DNA of 64,000 bases from Nyssa sinensis (lineage: Eukaryota > Streptophyta > Magnoliopsida > Cornales > Nyssaceae): contig CM018038.1 of the NCBI GenBank assembly GCA_008638375.1, positions 29,920,753 to 29,984,752 on the forward strand, written 5' to 3'. This document shows positions 37,460 through 49,186 of this stretch, in pieces (the first letter of the stretch is position 1; every line of letters begins with the position of its first letter). The notes beneath the pieces are model-generated. The model made no database searches. It was not told the DNA's origin and was given only the letters and a program-made list of their open reading frames with translations. The position numbers were made by a program, and so were the translations under genes.

Positions 37460-38199
37460 GATTTAATTTTTTTTTTTACATGAGTCATGAGTGACTGATG
37501 TAGAGAGGTTTACCTATATATTTTACTCATCAGCTACATTTTTTTGATAGTTATTTCCAGTTACTTTACATTGTTTATATTTGTATTGCTTGGTTGGATG
37601 ATAGATACTCATTTAAGTTCTTTTCATATATATATATATATATATATATATCATTTCTATCTTGTGATGTGTCTATTATCATTATTGTCCTTCTTTTTCT
37701 TATCTCTTTATGCATATATGCTTTGTCTTCTTATATGCTCTTTTATATGATGTGTTTTACATTATATGTTCCTCATTTTGTCATCATGACAAAAAATGAG
37801 AGATGTTTTTTGAGCACTTAGTGAGGGGGAGTGCACATATTGAGGGAGTAGTTGTTTTGATTGCATATGGCCGACATAGTTTTCACTTATCTTAGTCAGA
37901 TAAGTTGGTTATTTAGTTTGTATTGTTTACTGCACTTTTCTTATTTGACATATCTACCTATTCTTGTGATTCATTAGATTTATATATTATATTCATATTC
38001 TTTGATATGATTTCATATGGTATAGTTCAGTGGTGATGTGTAGAAAACAGTAGTGACTACTTTTGAGCAAGATTAAGTGTTAGCATATTCTAGAATACTA
38101 GGTCAAAATTTGTAATTTCCTTCTCTTAGACTCTCTGGGGTTATGGATTTTGATTTGATTGTATTCTTGTACTATTGGTGCAGTTTTATCATAGATTGC
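37460..38199. other. Non-coding 3' region of element B
   Basis: AT-rich, with a TA microsatellite at about 37627-37652 and a GAGGGGGAGTG purine block near 37823. I see no gene. Confidence 0.6.
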
Positions 38200-38212
38200 C
38201 AAATGGGGAGTT
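38200..38212 (+). other. Polypurine tract of element B
   Basis: CAAATGGGGAGTT directly precedes the 3' LTR start TGTTAAAATCGGG. Confidence 0.75.
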
Positions 38213-39739
38213 TGTTAAAATCGGGAGTCTTTTATTGTAACTGGCTAATTCGGTTTGACAAAACGTATTTTGGTTGTAATTGTAACATAGTCCTAGGCTT
38301 AGAGTCTCTCAAACTCCCGTTCTACTCTAAGAAGGTCCAAACTTCATTGCCGTAGCATGTCATCTAGCCGCTTTGGGTCATGAAGGGTATTTTGGGTGTT
38401 TAGGAATTTTGTTATGATTTGGATCTTACACACTCACATATATCATGCATTGCATATTGTATATATCACTGTTCATTATGTGTGTTGTTGTCTTGCTTTT
38501 TGAAACATTTTTTTCAAAATTCATCCTTGAAAAACTTGTGTTTTTACTCTTAAGAAAATTGGTTTCACAATGCAAGAAGACCAACTCTTTGTTGGTCGTT
38601 CGAATGACTAATAGGTTCGTTCGAATGAACAACTAAAGCTGGTCATTTTTGCTTGTTCGATTGATTTTAATCAAACGACCAACTACAAGCTTTTGTTTGA
38701 TGGTTGTTCGATACTCATTTGAACGATCAATTCCTTCGTTCAAATGAACCTTGCGTAAAATAGAATACTTTTCTATATTGAATTGTTTATTTGAGATCCA
38801 CGAACCTTAGTATAAATTGTCAAAATTTTGATTTTCCAAAAAAAAGAGTCAAAAATAGAGAACAAAACTTTAGAGAAAAGTGAGAGTAATCATTAGAGAG
38901 CATTTGTATATACTTCTTCTATATCTCTTCATCCCTATAACATGATTTGCATCATAATCACCTTGATCCAAATTATCATGAGAGCCCAGATTACACATCA
39001 ATCATCAACATAGTTCATTTTTGTGGATTTCAAGGATAGAGTGATCGGAAGAGTCCGAGGTCATGTGGAGTTTATGATTGTGTCAAAAATTTTCACCGAT
39101 TGGAGGAAGATTGTGGATTCAAGGCTGAATCAAGAGCGAGAGATTGAACAGGGCTAGAGATCTAGGTTCATGTTCTTACCGCATTATAATCGGTTCATTC
39201 CTTATAGTGGAGATTCCTCATTGGGCAAGGAGTGCCTCAGAGTTTTCCATCACAATTGATTGATTGTGATGGTTTCTTCGTCACCAAATTTGGTTTGCAT
39301 TTCTCAATCCCTAAATTTGCTTTACAACTCATGCTTTTATCAATTCTAGCATGCTTATGCCAAATTAAACTATCATAACTTGAGAATTGATAATTTGAAT
39401 TGAAATTGTACCTTGATCGAATAATTTAGAAATTGAGATGATGATTGAATAAATTGATTAGTTGATCGATTAAGTTTGAAAATTGAATAATTGTATTCAA
39501 TTAATTGATTGATTAAGTTGAACAACTGTGGTGAATTAGTTCGATTTATTAAATAATTAAATAACTGAATTGAGTGAATAAATTGTTTAGAATTGAATTG
39601 TATAATATGTTGTATATTGCATAGAACAAAATCAACTCATTGTTATACCTTCAATTGTTTGTAGATAGTGTTGTGGATAAAAAGTTGATAAATCTATTCA
39701 TCCCCTCTAGGTTAGAAATTCACACTTTGGGCTATAACA
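38213..39739 (+). mobile_element. 3' LTR of element B (1527 bp)
   Basis: It starts TGTTAAAATC and ends GCTATAACA (TG...CA). The last 600 bp match 4697-5310. Positions 38560-38760 contain many TTCGAATGA/GTTCGATTGA words and short palindromes. The right flank starts ATATG; the matching left TSD is outside the window. Confidence 0.85.
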
Positions 39740-40327
39740 ATATGTACTCATATAAATATATATATCATTTATGATATTTTTAAATAATTATATTTATTAA
39801 TTCAACATAATTAAAGTCAAAAGTATTGTAAGTGAAAATATTATAAAATCAGAAAACATAATTTCTTTACTTGAAATTGATGTTAAGAATTTTTTATACT
39901 TTAAGTTGAGCATTATATATATATATATATATATATTTATGAAAAATTAGATATAAGGTTTTTTTTTTATACTGAAAATTATTTAGATAAAATAAATATT
40001 TATTAATTAATAAAAAATGAAGAAATTTAATAATTAATAAATATTTAATTTTTTATGTCTAAGATATATCATATAATTATTTAAAATAAAATAAAATAAA
40101 GTAATATAAGAGAACGGGAATAATACTCCATTGTATTAAGAGGAGCAAACTAATCATCATATTCGCCGGTATGGTGGTTGAGACCTCCGCCTGGTTTCGA
40201 TGGACTCGAGAAGACACCCACTCCTCATTCTCAAATAATACTCACCATCTCTCCACCTGCATTCTTGATCCATCAACTCTTTCTCTCTCTAACTCCCCAT
40301 TTCTCTCTCCTTTTCTCATTTGCCCCA
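39740..40327. promoter_or_regulatory. AT-rich spacer and presumed promoter of the E2 gene
   Basis: About 400 bp of very AT-rich sequence with a TA run (39917-39937) is followed by a short leader with CT-rich words (40260-40325). No firm TATA box stands out; ATATAAG at 40104-40110 is a weak candidate. The leader has an in-frame ATG at 40178 that would add 50 residues. Confidence 0.4.
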
Positions 40328-43300
40328 ATGACTCACCTTCTCAACACTTCCTTCATCCCCTCTTCCCCGTCCCTCCGCCGTCACTCCATCCTTTCTTCAC
40401 CCTCACTCTGCACCCCTGGAAAACCCCAAATTCAAGTTAAGATCAGAGAGATTTTCATGCCAGCACTGAGCTCGACCATGACCGAGGGCAAGATCGTCTC
40501 GTGGGTCAAGACCGAGGGTGACAGGCTCTCCAAAGGCGAGAGTGTCGTCGTCGTAGAGTCCGACAAAGCCGACATGGACGTAGAGACCTTTTATGACGGG
40601 TATTTGGCCGCCATCATGGTCGATGAAGGTGGTGTTGCCGCCGTCGGATCCGCTATCGCCCTCCTCGCCGAAACAGAGGACGAAATTGCCGAAGCCAAAT
40701 CCAAGGCCAGTAGTTCATCTTCAACGTCTTCCTCGGCTGCAACATCGGATTCGTCGCCGCCTCCATTGGAGGCTGCGGTAGCTGATTTAGCCCATTCACC
40801 GCCGGCGGCGGTAGTGAAAGTTACGGTGACGGCATCTTCAGTGCACCCGGCGTCGGGTGAAGGGAAGAGGATTGTGGCGTCTCCATACGCGAAGAAGCTG
40901 GCGAAGGATTTGAAGGTGGATTTGAGTGGTGTGTTGGGGAGTGGTCCCATGGGAAGGATAGTTGCTAAGGATGTTGAGGCTGCCGCTGCTGCTGGTAGCG
41001 CGGCCGTGTCTACGACTCCTGTGGCGGCGCCAAAGCCGAGTGGGGCGAGTCCGGGGATTGAGTTGGGGTCAGTTGTTCCATTTACGACAATGCAGGGCGC
41101 TGTTAGTAGGAACATGGTTGAGAGTCTCGCCGTGCCTACTTTCAGAGTTGGGTACACTATTACCACGGATGCACTCGATGCTCTATACAAGAAGGTAATC
41201 TCTCAACTCAGGGAACAATATAATTTCCTGAACATTTGGGGTCAAAATTTGAATTGGGATGAAATTTGGGCAAAGTTGGGACTTGGGAATATTATAAAAA
41301 CTGTTCTTAAGTTTAGTGGAATGTGTTGATATTCAGAGTTATATTGTAATCGATGAAATTCATGACGATAAATATAAAAAAATTTTAAAAAATAAGAATG
41401 TCCAAAGTCCTTCTAAAATTTGTTAACTCAAGACATGTTAGGATTCAGACTGTTCTGAATTGACTGCAATTTTGCAACTCCAAAACTATGTGATGAGCTT
41501 ATGATACTATCTTACATAATATATGTTTTTTTTAGAATATACATTATGTTTGATTTAGATTAGTAAAAGTGATTAAATCATTTTTTGTTTTGAAAAATCT
41601 AGTTCGGTATTTTGGTTAACCAATAAAAATGATTATATTATAATAGATTATATAAAAAAATCAATTAAATCTCAGACCCATTATTTTTTAAACAATTTCA
41701 TGCTTATAATAGATAACAATGGGAATCAAAACAAACTACATTGGTCATTATGTAATAACCAAACATTATCATTAAACAAATTATTTAAATATTCATCAAT
41801 TCTCCAAAAAATATTTATGTAATAATCAAAAATCAAATTAAAAAATCTTAACCAAACGTAATGTATATTTCTCTGTCTATCTATATTGGTTTAGTAATTG
41901 ATTATTTTGGTAACACTTTAGATTAAATCGAAGGGAGTGACCATGACGGCTTTGCTAGCAAAGGCAACAGCACTTGCACTGGTTAAGCATCCTGTTGTGA
42001 ATTCTAGTTGTAGAGATGGTAAGAGCTTTATGTATAACAGTAGTATCAACATTGCGGTTGCAGTGGCCATGGATGGTGGATTGATCACGCCGGTGCTTCA
42101 AGATGCTGATAAGGTTAATGTTAATCTTATCTTGTTAATCTAATCTTAGTTGCCTTTGGGGTTTTCTAGATTTGAATTTTACATTGAGAGGGGCCTTATT
42201 GTTTACTTTATTTCAGGTTGATATATATTCATTGTCAAGAAAGTGGAAGGAGTTAGTTGATAAGGCCCGTGCCAAGCAGCTGCAACCTCAAGAATACAGT
42301 ACAGGTAGTTGGTGGTCTCATTACATGCATGTTTGTTCCTTGGGCAACACAATGTGTTTCTATTTAGAGTACTTAGTGATTACTACTAGTTCTAATGTGT
42401 ATCATGTAATTATATTTCCATTTCATAATTCAGTTGGTGCCATTTTATTTCTCAAATACTTGACCTCCATCATTTTTTACCTTTAAAGCATCAACCTGTA
42501 TTGATAGGGAACTAAAGAAGTAAGTTGCAGTTATAGGAAATGGAACACAATTAATTGTCATAATTGTTGCCGTCATAGGTTAAAATTTTCAATTTGTTTA
42601 CACTTACCAAATAAAACAGAAAAAAGTTTTCTACAGATCATATGCTTGAAATTTTCATCGCTGATGGAACATTGCAACTTGTCTGATTCTATGCATGTCA
42701 ACACTGTCAATCACAAATAACCATGTTGCTTCTCCTCTTTCATGAATACGTCAGCATGTAGCCATGTCCTGCACCAACATGTGCAGTGGTATACAACTCA
42801 CAAAATATCCAATATTTTACATAGAATATATGTAGTAATTTGATAGATTATTTATTTCACCAAATGGAGGTTCTCAAAAACCCACTGCTACATGTATCTA
42901 ATATATTGAAGCTACTTGTCTAGTAATCACAAGATCCATCATGAAAAATAGGTATTATGATGAGGCTTCATTTCTTCTCAATTGGCCTTGTTCTCCAGTG
43001 AAAACATATTTGACAAACCTTGAAGTTTGAAGTTGCAGATATTGACCATAAAAAAGTCGAACAGTATGATAACTTAACAAATCATATTGAAGGCAGTTCC
43101 AATTCTAAATATAACATACTGTGCCTCTTGTTGAAAGATTAAGAGTAGCTTTGTTTGCTTGATCAACTATTCAGAACTCAGAATGCTAATGCTTAACACA
43201 TTCAACTTAAAAATAGTTCAAACCCCTATTCCCTTCTCTCCATTTCCAAATTTCTGTTTGAAAAGGTTATATAAATGTTGTGCCATGACATCATAGCTTT

Positions 43301-46300
43301 AAAAAAAGAAAAAAGTTGAACCCGGTCACTAAAGAACATAAATATAGCAAGTTGGCAACTATGTTTATAACTTTTGAAATACGCTCTATTTTCTGATTTA
43401 CTCTGTTTCATGTGATGACAATTTTGCGATTTAGCCAAGTTCAGAAGTTGCTAAGTGAATATTATTTAAAAATCATGAGCTCCAAAGATGTGCATGCTGG
43501 CAACTGGGGATGATGGATGAAAAACCATCTTTTGATCATTTCTGCTTCCAAAATATGGCAGCATATTGCATCCTGTCCTTGACTTTTTGAGTTTGCTGAA
43601 ATGTCTTCATCTCCAAACTTGATACAATGTTGTGAAATGGAGTTTTAATCCTCAGATATGGGTCTCTTGTTATCATCCTCATCATTTTCTCTCTCCTTTT
43701 TTCTATAGAATTTTTATAAATCATGAACTTTTCATATATCTCTCTCTCTCTCTCAATTTTTTCCGGTTGTCGAATTTACTGTTAGTTTGTTCTTGACATT
43801 GTGCTTTCGTAATATTTCATGTTTGTATCTAATTTTTATTATGAAAAAGAAAGAAAAAAATTTCCTGGTGGCACTAATTTGTAGGTAGGGAGGACAATCT
43901 GGTGGGTTTGGGCCGGGGCCCCTACCTTGTCCCCACCCTATCTAAAGGGAGCCTTCTCCCGCCCTTGCCCCACCTCGCTAGTTATGTCTCCATCCCGTCC
44001 CCGAACTGTGTCTCCAAGCCACACCCTCATTTAAAAATTAATTTTTAATAAGTTTTAAAAAATTAAAGGGTTAGTGATAAGCTCCTTAAAGAGATCAAAA
44101 TCGAGTTAAAGTCCATACACATTCTTTTTTTGTTGACAAGGACAAGTGATTTTTTTGTTTTTTGAGTTGAGATCTAATTTGATAACATGTCAATTATATA
44201 TATATATATATATATATATAAAGATAACACCCCTGCATATGATTTATCCCTTGCATGAAATTTCACAAGGCCTCTTCGATTAGTTAGGGTTTCAGTAGCG
44301 GTATTGTCTCCACCGAAGATGAAAACCCCGAACCGGACTCTGACAACAAGCCCTTGAGTACCAACGACAATAGTGGTCTTGAGGGTAACCAGTTGCTCTG
44401 AGCCAAGTCAAAGGACGAAGAGGTTGATAAGGATAGTAATTGTGGCAGCAAATAGGTGAACATGAGGGCATATCTTTGACGGGGAATCATAGCTGCGTAG
44501 GGGTACAATTGAGGAAACTGACAGCAGCATCGCTTTGGAGGCTAGGAAAGTTGGGATAGTTGAAAGAGATGAGGGAGGATAGATTGGAAATAGTGGATTG
44601 TATGAAGTGACAGATGTTGATGTGGTGGTGGTGGGGATGATTGGGGTCAGTTCTAGATGCCATTTGATGATTGATAAATTTCTAGCAAGAGAATGTCAAG
44701 TTTTCGTCTTTTTGGATTGCAACTGTGAAAGTGTTCTAGGTATTGGCTGCCTTTGGAAATGGGAGTTTGAGTAAAAATTAAGGACCCTTTACCATCAATG
44801 GTTTCCAAAAAGGACTTCATTATGCTCCAAAATCTATGGTTTTTCCTTTGAAGTCTTAGTATTTGGATAGTGAAATTTTAATGTCTTTTTTTTTTGGACA
44901 ATGAATCCTTTCCCTTTCTAATTTTGCTATACTTTTTTGGGTTTTACATATTAGTGAATTTTCTCTGATTGAGTGATCTCATGAATTTCTTTTGTCTTTA
45001 TGAGTGAAATTTCTCTATTTTGATGAAATAATGAAATTTAACTGTTTCGCTGCATTTAAATTTCATTGTTTAGTAGGTTTTTTTTTTTTTTTTTTTGCAA
45101 TTTTTTATATGTAATATTATAAAATGTACCATCCTGTAATGTTTTGTTATATTCCATACTAATGAAAACAGATATTAGTCTTGTTCTCTATAATCTCTAA
45201 GGGCGAGGTAAATACAATCATGAATCTAAGCATCTAATTATTGTGGACTGTGGAGTAGAATCATTATATTTATAGATCAAATAATGTTTAGTTCCTAACC
45301 CTGAATTTTGTTTGATTAATTTAACTTTGCTTATCACTATCTTCATTAGGAATTTCTCTGATCATTATTAGTTTTGCTTCTTGATAGTTTGGCACTAAGC
45401 AATGGTCTTAACTGGTGCTAATGGAAAGAATTTTTCAGTAGTCAAATTTTCACTCCTATTTTAATCCTTGTAGAGTAGAAGTGGTGAGGACTTTAGGCAG
45501 GTCCAATACTAATGTGCACAACGATGGTAGGGTTTGTTAAGAACGTGAAGGTGGGCTTCATATTAGATCACCATTTTTGAGGGCTTCGTATTAGATCAAC
45601 ATTTTTGAAGTCTTCGTTTTTTTTAGATTTGGTTGAGAGCATAGTTGTTAGTATTGTACGATACGCGATACGTATCGTACAATACATTTTGATACAACAG
45701 AAAAATGATACATCACGGTATTTTATATCGTTTTGCACTGTATCATATGATAGAGTTCCGATACGATATGATACGACATATTGAACGATACTTGCAGAAA
45801 CCGAAAATGACAGTTTTTTTTTTTGGCTAAGGGAAAAACGATGTCGTGTTGCCTTAGTATAAAAGTTATTTTGGTTCCTCACTTGCACTGAACGATTACG
45901 CTATCTAACTTTGTCATTGACCTATCAAATTCTAAGTCCCTATTCTAGCAGTGTTTGCATTCTGTAACTTGTCCAAATTTCTTTATGGGTTGCATTTTAT
46001 TTCTACCTTGTATAGATTGTTTGGTTATAATTTATATAATATGCCTTGTCGAAAAAGAATTTTTATTTTAAAAAATGAAATTTTATTGTTGTTTGATTGA
46101 AACTTATAGTATTTAATATTTTTTAATTTCTTATTTCTTGTATTGTATGGACTATGGAGTATAGATTAAAGAATTTAAGCTGAATTTTTGTTTTTATAAG
46201 AGAGTTGAAATGTTAATTATATTATTTTTAACAATGTGTATTTATATATTCATATTCATAAGTATATATATTTATAAATATATTTTAAAAAATTGTGCAT

Positions 46301-47563
46301 ATCTTACAATACACTATATGATACATATTTTTTGAAAAATGATACGCCCTCTGATGCACGTTTCGACAACCTTGGTTGGGAGAACTTTTGGTGGGTTTTT
46401 TTTCTCTATTGCGAGGAAATACATTGTAGTTTCCTTTGGCTTTAACTGTATTTTCCCCTTGTTTTGGGAGCCCACCTCTTGACATAGTTCAATTTTGGGG
46501 TACGGCTAAAGTCAATTATGATTACTACTTAGGCTTATTTCTTTCCGTGTAACTTCTTCTCCAATCTATCTTATTTGGTGGAAAGCAGTTCTTACTAATT
46601 TCTAGGTTATCTGAGGAAGGAAGAACTATATGATTTTTGAGAATGTGACTATTCCATTTGCTGTTGTTCATATAATAGTCTATTACAGAGCTGATTGGGC
46701 CTGATTGACCCTTTTTTTCTTTTCTTTCCTTTTTTCCCCCCGACTTTTCTTGGGAAAGGTCTTGCTTCATTGTACCCTTTTCTGTGACATAGAGCTCATA
46801 AATATTTCTTGTGAAGGCATGGCTAGACATCTTATCTGCAACAAAAATGGAAAAAAAGTTTCGACTTTTCATGCATCTGTTACTTGAAGCAGCATTTGCT
46901 GCCCCTGCAGTAAAGACAAATGATTTTGGCCAACTTGTTGACTTCTCTTTGTTGTGGTTAGGATGCATAGTAGATGGAATATTTTTATGGTTGTCTTTCT
47001 AGAATGTGGTGTAGCTTAATACAGCTCTGTGCTGGTGTTGCAGGTACTTTTACCCTCTCTAATCTTGGAATGTTTGGTGTGGATCATTTTGATGCCATTT
47101 TGCCACCAGGAACTGTAAGTGTCCATAATTTTGAATGTTGTTGTCTCTACCAGACTACCTGTCAGAAGGATATATAAATTTTGGCAACTGCATTGTTATG
47201 TGACCAATCTATTGTGATCATTCTTTTGCAGGGTGCAATCATGGCTGTAGGAGCATCTCAGCCCTCTAATTGTTGCTAAAAAGGATGGACGGATTGGCAT
47301 GAAAAGCCAGATGCAGGTAAAAGAATTTTTCCGATTAATTCCACTATGTTCTTCAGACATGCTGCTACTTTTATTTATTTATTTATTTTCTAAAGGAATC
47401 CTTTGGGAGGAGTTTATTTTGTGGTTGAATCCTTACCTGTGGAATGCAATATCTACAGGTAAATGTTACGGCAGATCATCGTGTCATATATGGTGCTGAT
47501 CTGGCTTCATTCTTGCAAACCCTAGCCAAGATTATTGAGGACCCTAAAGATCTTACTCTTTAG
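40328..47563 (+). CDS. EMB3003: Dihydrolipoyl acetyltransferase (E2) of plastid pyruvate dehydrogenase, six exons, with a frameshift
   Basis: E2 moves the acetyl group from lipoamide to CoA in the chloroplast PDH complex that feeds fatty-acid synthesis. Exons: 40328-41194, 41922-42113, 42217-42304, 47044-47114, 47232-47316, 47459-47563, all with GT/AG introns and matching phases. I chose the ATG at 40328 because it gives a Ser/Arg-rich plastid transit peptide (residues 1 to ~36). A lipoyl domain follows (KIREIFMPALSSTMTEG, lipoyl-Lys in ESDKAD, about residue 80), then a linker, an E1/E3-binding domain (about 182-218) and the acyltransferase domain. Exon 6 holds the catalytic ADHRVIYG motif. 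Sequence is closest to the Arabidopsis EMB3003 type as I recall it. Exon 5 is 85 nt, one more than its frame needs: an extra A around 47268 leads to TAA at 47277, about 47 residues early and before the catalytic His. Intron 3 is 4.7 kb. Confidence 0.9.
42305..47043 (+). other. Intron 3 of the E2 gene (4.7 kb)
   Basis: It is bounded by GTAGTTGG and ...TGTTGCAG. It contains mostly AT-rich unique sequence, a CT run (43740-43754), a GC-rich block with GGGCCGGGGCCCC (43905-44030), a TA run (44197-44220), a poly-T (45077-45096) and a probable inserted repeat at 45640-46373. Short open frames inside it have no recognisable domain. Confidence 0.85.
45640..46373. mobile_element. Putative 734-bp non-autonomous DNA transposon with GATACG palindromes
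   Basis: The segment is bracketed by near-identical 9-mers GGTTGAGAG (45631-45639) and GGTTGGGAG (46374-46382), a possible 9-bp TSD as made by Mutator-like elements. Its ends share only a weak (A)GTTGT / ACAAC inverted match. The left end has a perfect 15-bp inverted repeat with a 5-base loop (45651-45685) and many further GATACG/CGTATC words up to 45790; similar words recur at 46318-46345. It has no coding capacity. Class assignment is uncertain. Confidence 0.4.
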
Positions 47564-49186
47564 ATTCTTCCAATTCTCGTAATCTCTTGATTTATCTTCC
47601 TTGATCTTGATGGAGTAAGGTCAGCAGGAAATTCTGTGGCTAATCATCATCTGCTCAATCAAATATCAATCAACAGCAGGAGCAGATTTCTGAAGAGCAA
47701 TTCTGTTTTCCAGTTTTCCCTTTGATTAGGTTCTTTATAGTTTCAAAATATTGGGGATATACTTCAATAATATCATAAATTCTGGCCCATTGAAGCGGTC
47801 ATTGTTGTCTTTTCACTGAACTTTTCTTTTTCATTAGCTTTATTGAGGATTGCTCTAGTCTTGGGGACTGTAACATCAAAATCCATTGAGTGAAAACCAA
47901 CTACCAATAACAACCACTGTTTGATAGAGATTGCTCTTTGTAATGTTACATAAGCAGTTTGTGTTTGCATAATGAGAATTTCCCATGTAATTACACCAGG
48001 CATCAGTGAAAGCTGCTGCCATAAGAATCTTTGTCATGCGCTTCAGAGATTTTTTATTTTGTATAGATAAGCGGGCCCCTAGGGTTGCCTTGGGGTTATT
48101 ACCTAAGCCTCTTCTCAACTGATCCAATCCCAAAGGTTGAGTTGATCCTTAGCAATCCAGCAGTGTTGTTGACTGGTTCTGGCCAAATCAATATCAATGC
48201 TTTTGCGACTGTGCGTTAGTTCTTTAGACTAGTTCTTAAATATTAGAAACACTTCATCCATGCATTTGCATTGTATCATTTTTAGTTCCACATGCATCAG
48301 TATGACTCCATGACACAAATTACATGTTATTGTGGTAAACTTTGATCTTTTCTGTTATCTCACTTTGCTCTCTTTCATCTTATGAACAACTTAATTGTAC
48401 TTGGAACATTTTGGTTTTTAATGGTGTCGGATTATTTTTGTATCTGATGGGATAATTTCAGCTTGTTTTTAACTGTAGGATTCACTACATTTTTTGGCAT
48501 TGAATTGTTGTGTAGTGAACTAGATAAGGAATTGTTGTATATAGAGGTTATTACAATTAAAGAACGGTAGTGCTATTCGTGCTCCAAAAGAGACAGGTTA
48601 TTACAGTTAAAGAAAGGGAAGTGCTGTGGCACTATTTCACAACAGTTGGGAGTGATGACATTACCTCGTCAGTCCCTCCTTGCACCTTCATCCGTTCAGG
48701 TCTTCTCTCTCTCTCTCTCTCATCTTCTTCCATGATTTTGAGACAGACCTGCTCCCTCTGTGTGTGTGTTTCTGTGGTTTGTCTCTCTCCTCCCCACACC
48801 CCCCCCCCCCCAAAAAAAAAAAAAAAAAAAAAACATAACTCTGTAATCTCTTGATTAAAAGTCCTGGAAAAATCTAGGGAAATAAAAATTATTCAGAACA
48901 CAACACAATCAATATTTTACAGAACCAACTCCCATACCACAAATCTTAAAAGCATGTAGGATCACGACACTAATACTGTATTAGTACAAAGATTCAAGAA
49001 TATATATATATATATATATATATATAGAAGCAAAAAATAACTTAAAAATACATTACATGCAGGTTGATTTCTAAAATCTAACAAATCCTTTCATATCTTG
49101 CATGGCAAAGGAGCTTTCATTATACCTCTATTATAACAGTAGAAAGTGACCAATTTACTCTTTTATAAAACCTCACAAGGCTAGGT
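47564..49186. other. Intergenic region between convergent E2 and RLK genes
   Basis: No gene recognised. It holds 3' UTR sequence of both neighbours, a CT run at 48702-48720, a C-run followed by an A-run at 48796-48833, and a TA run at 48999-49026. Confidence 0.6.
48796..48833. repeat. Homopolymer tracts C13 then A22-type
   Basis: A run of C is followed immediately by a run of A over about 38 bp. Confidence 0.9.

Larger units (their letters stand above)
4697..39739 (+). mobile_element. Element B: outermost copia-type non-autonomous LTR element (contains nested elements)
   Basis: Its end is set by a 3' LTR at 38213-39739, and its 5' LTR survives as 4697-5310. Without the 27-kb nested insertion at 6028-33093 its internal region is about 5.8 kb. 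That region has a degenerate PBS, a split gag of UBN2/DUF4219 type with two zinc knuckles, a long non-coding stretch, a decayed ORF resembling the putative plant transposon protein family, and a polypurine tract. I see no protease, integrase or RT, so it should depend on another element for mobility. The 5' boundary lies left of the window, because A1 is inserted in the 5' LTR. Confidence 0.8.

Noticed and set aside
40178..40327. Upstream in-frame ATG adding 50 residues to the E2 protein
   Set aside because: The ATG at 40328 gives a normal-length plastid transit peptide; the extra segment is CT-rich leader sequence.
40591..41190. 199-codon open frame on the minus strand
   Set aside because: It is antisense to exon 1 of the E2 gene, a GC-richer coding exon; the sense frame has clear homology.
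44284..44508. Open frame in E2 intron 3
   Set aside because: Low-complexity Ser/Leu composition, no domain, inside an intron with good splice sites.
47876..48133. 85-codon minus-strand open frame between the two host genes
   Set aside because: No family resemblance, no splice or promoter context; likely 3' UTR or spacer sequence.
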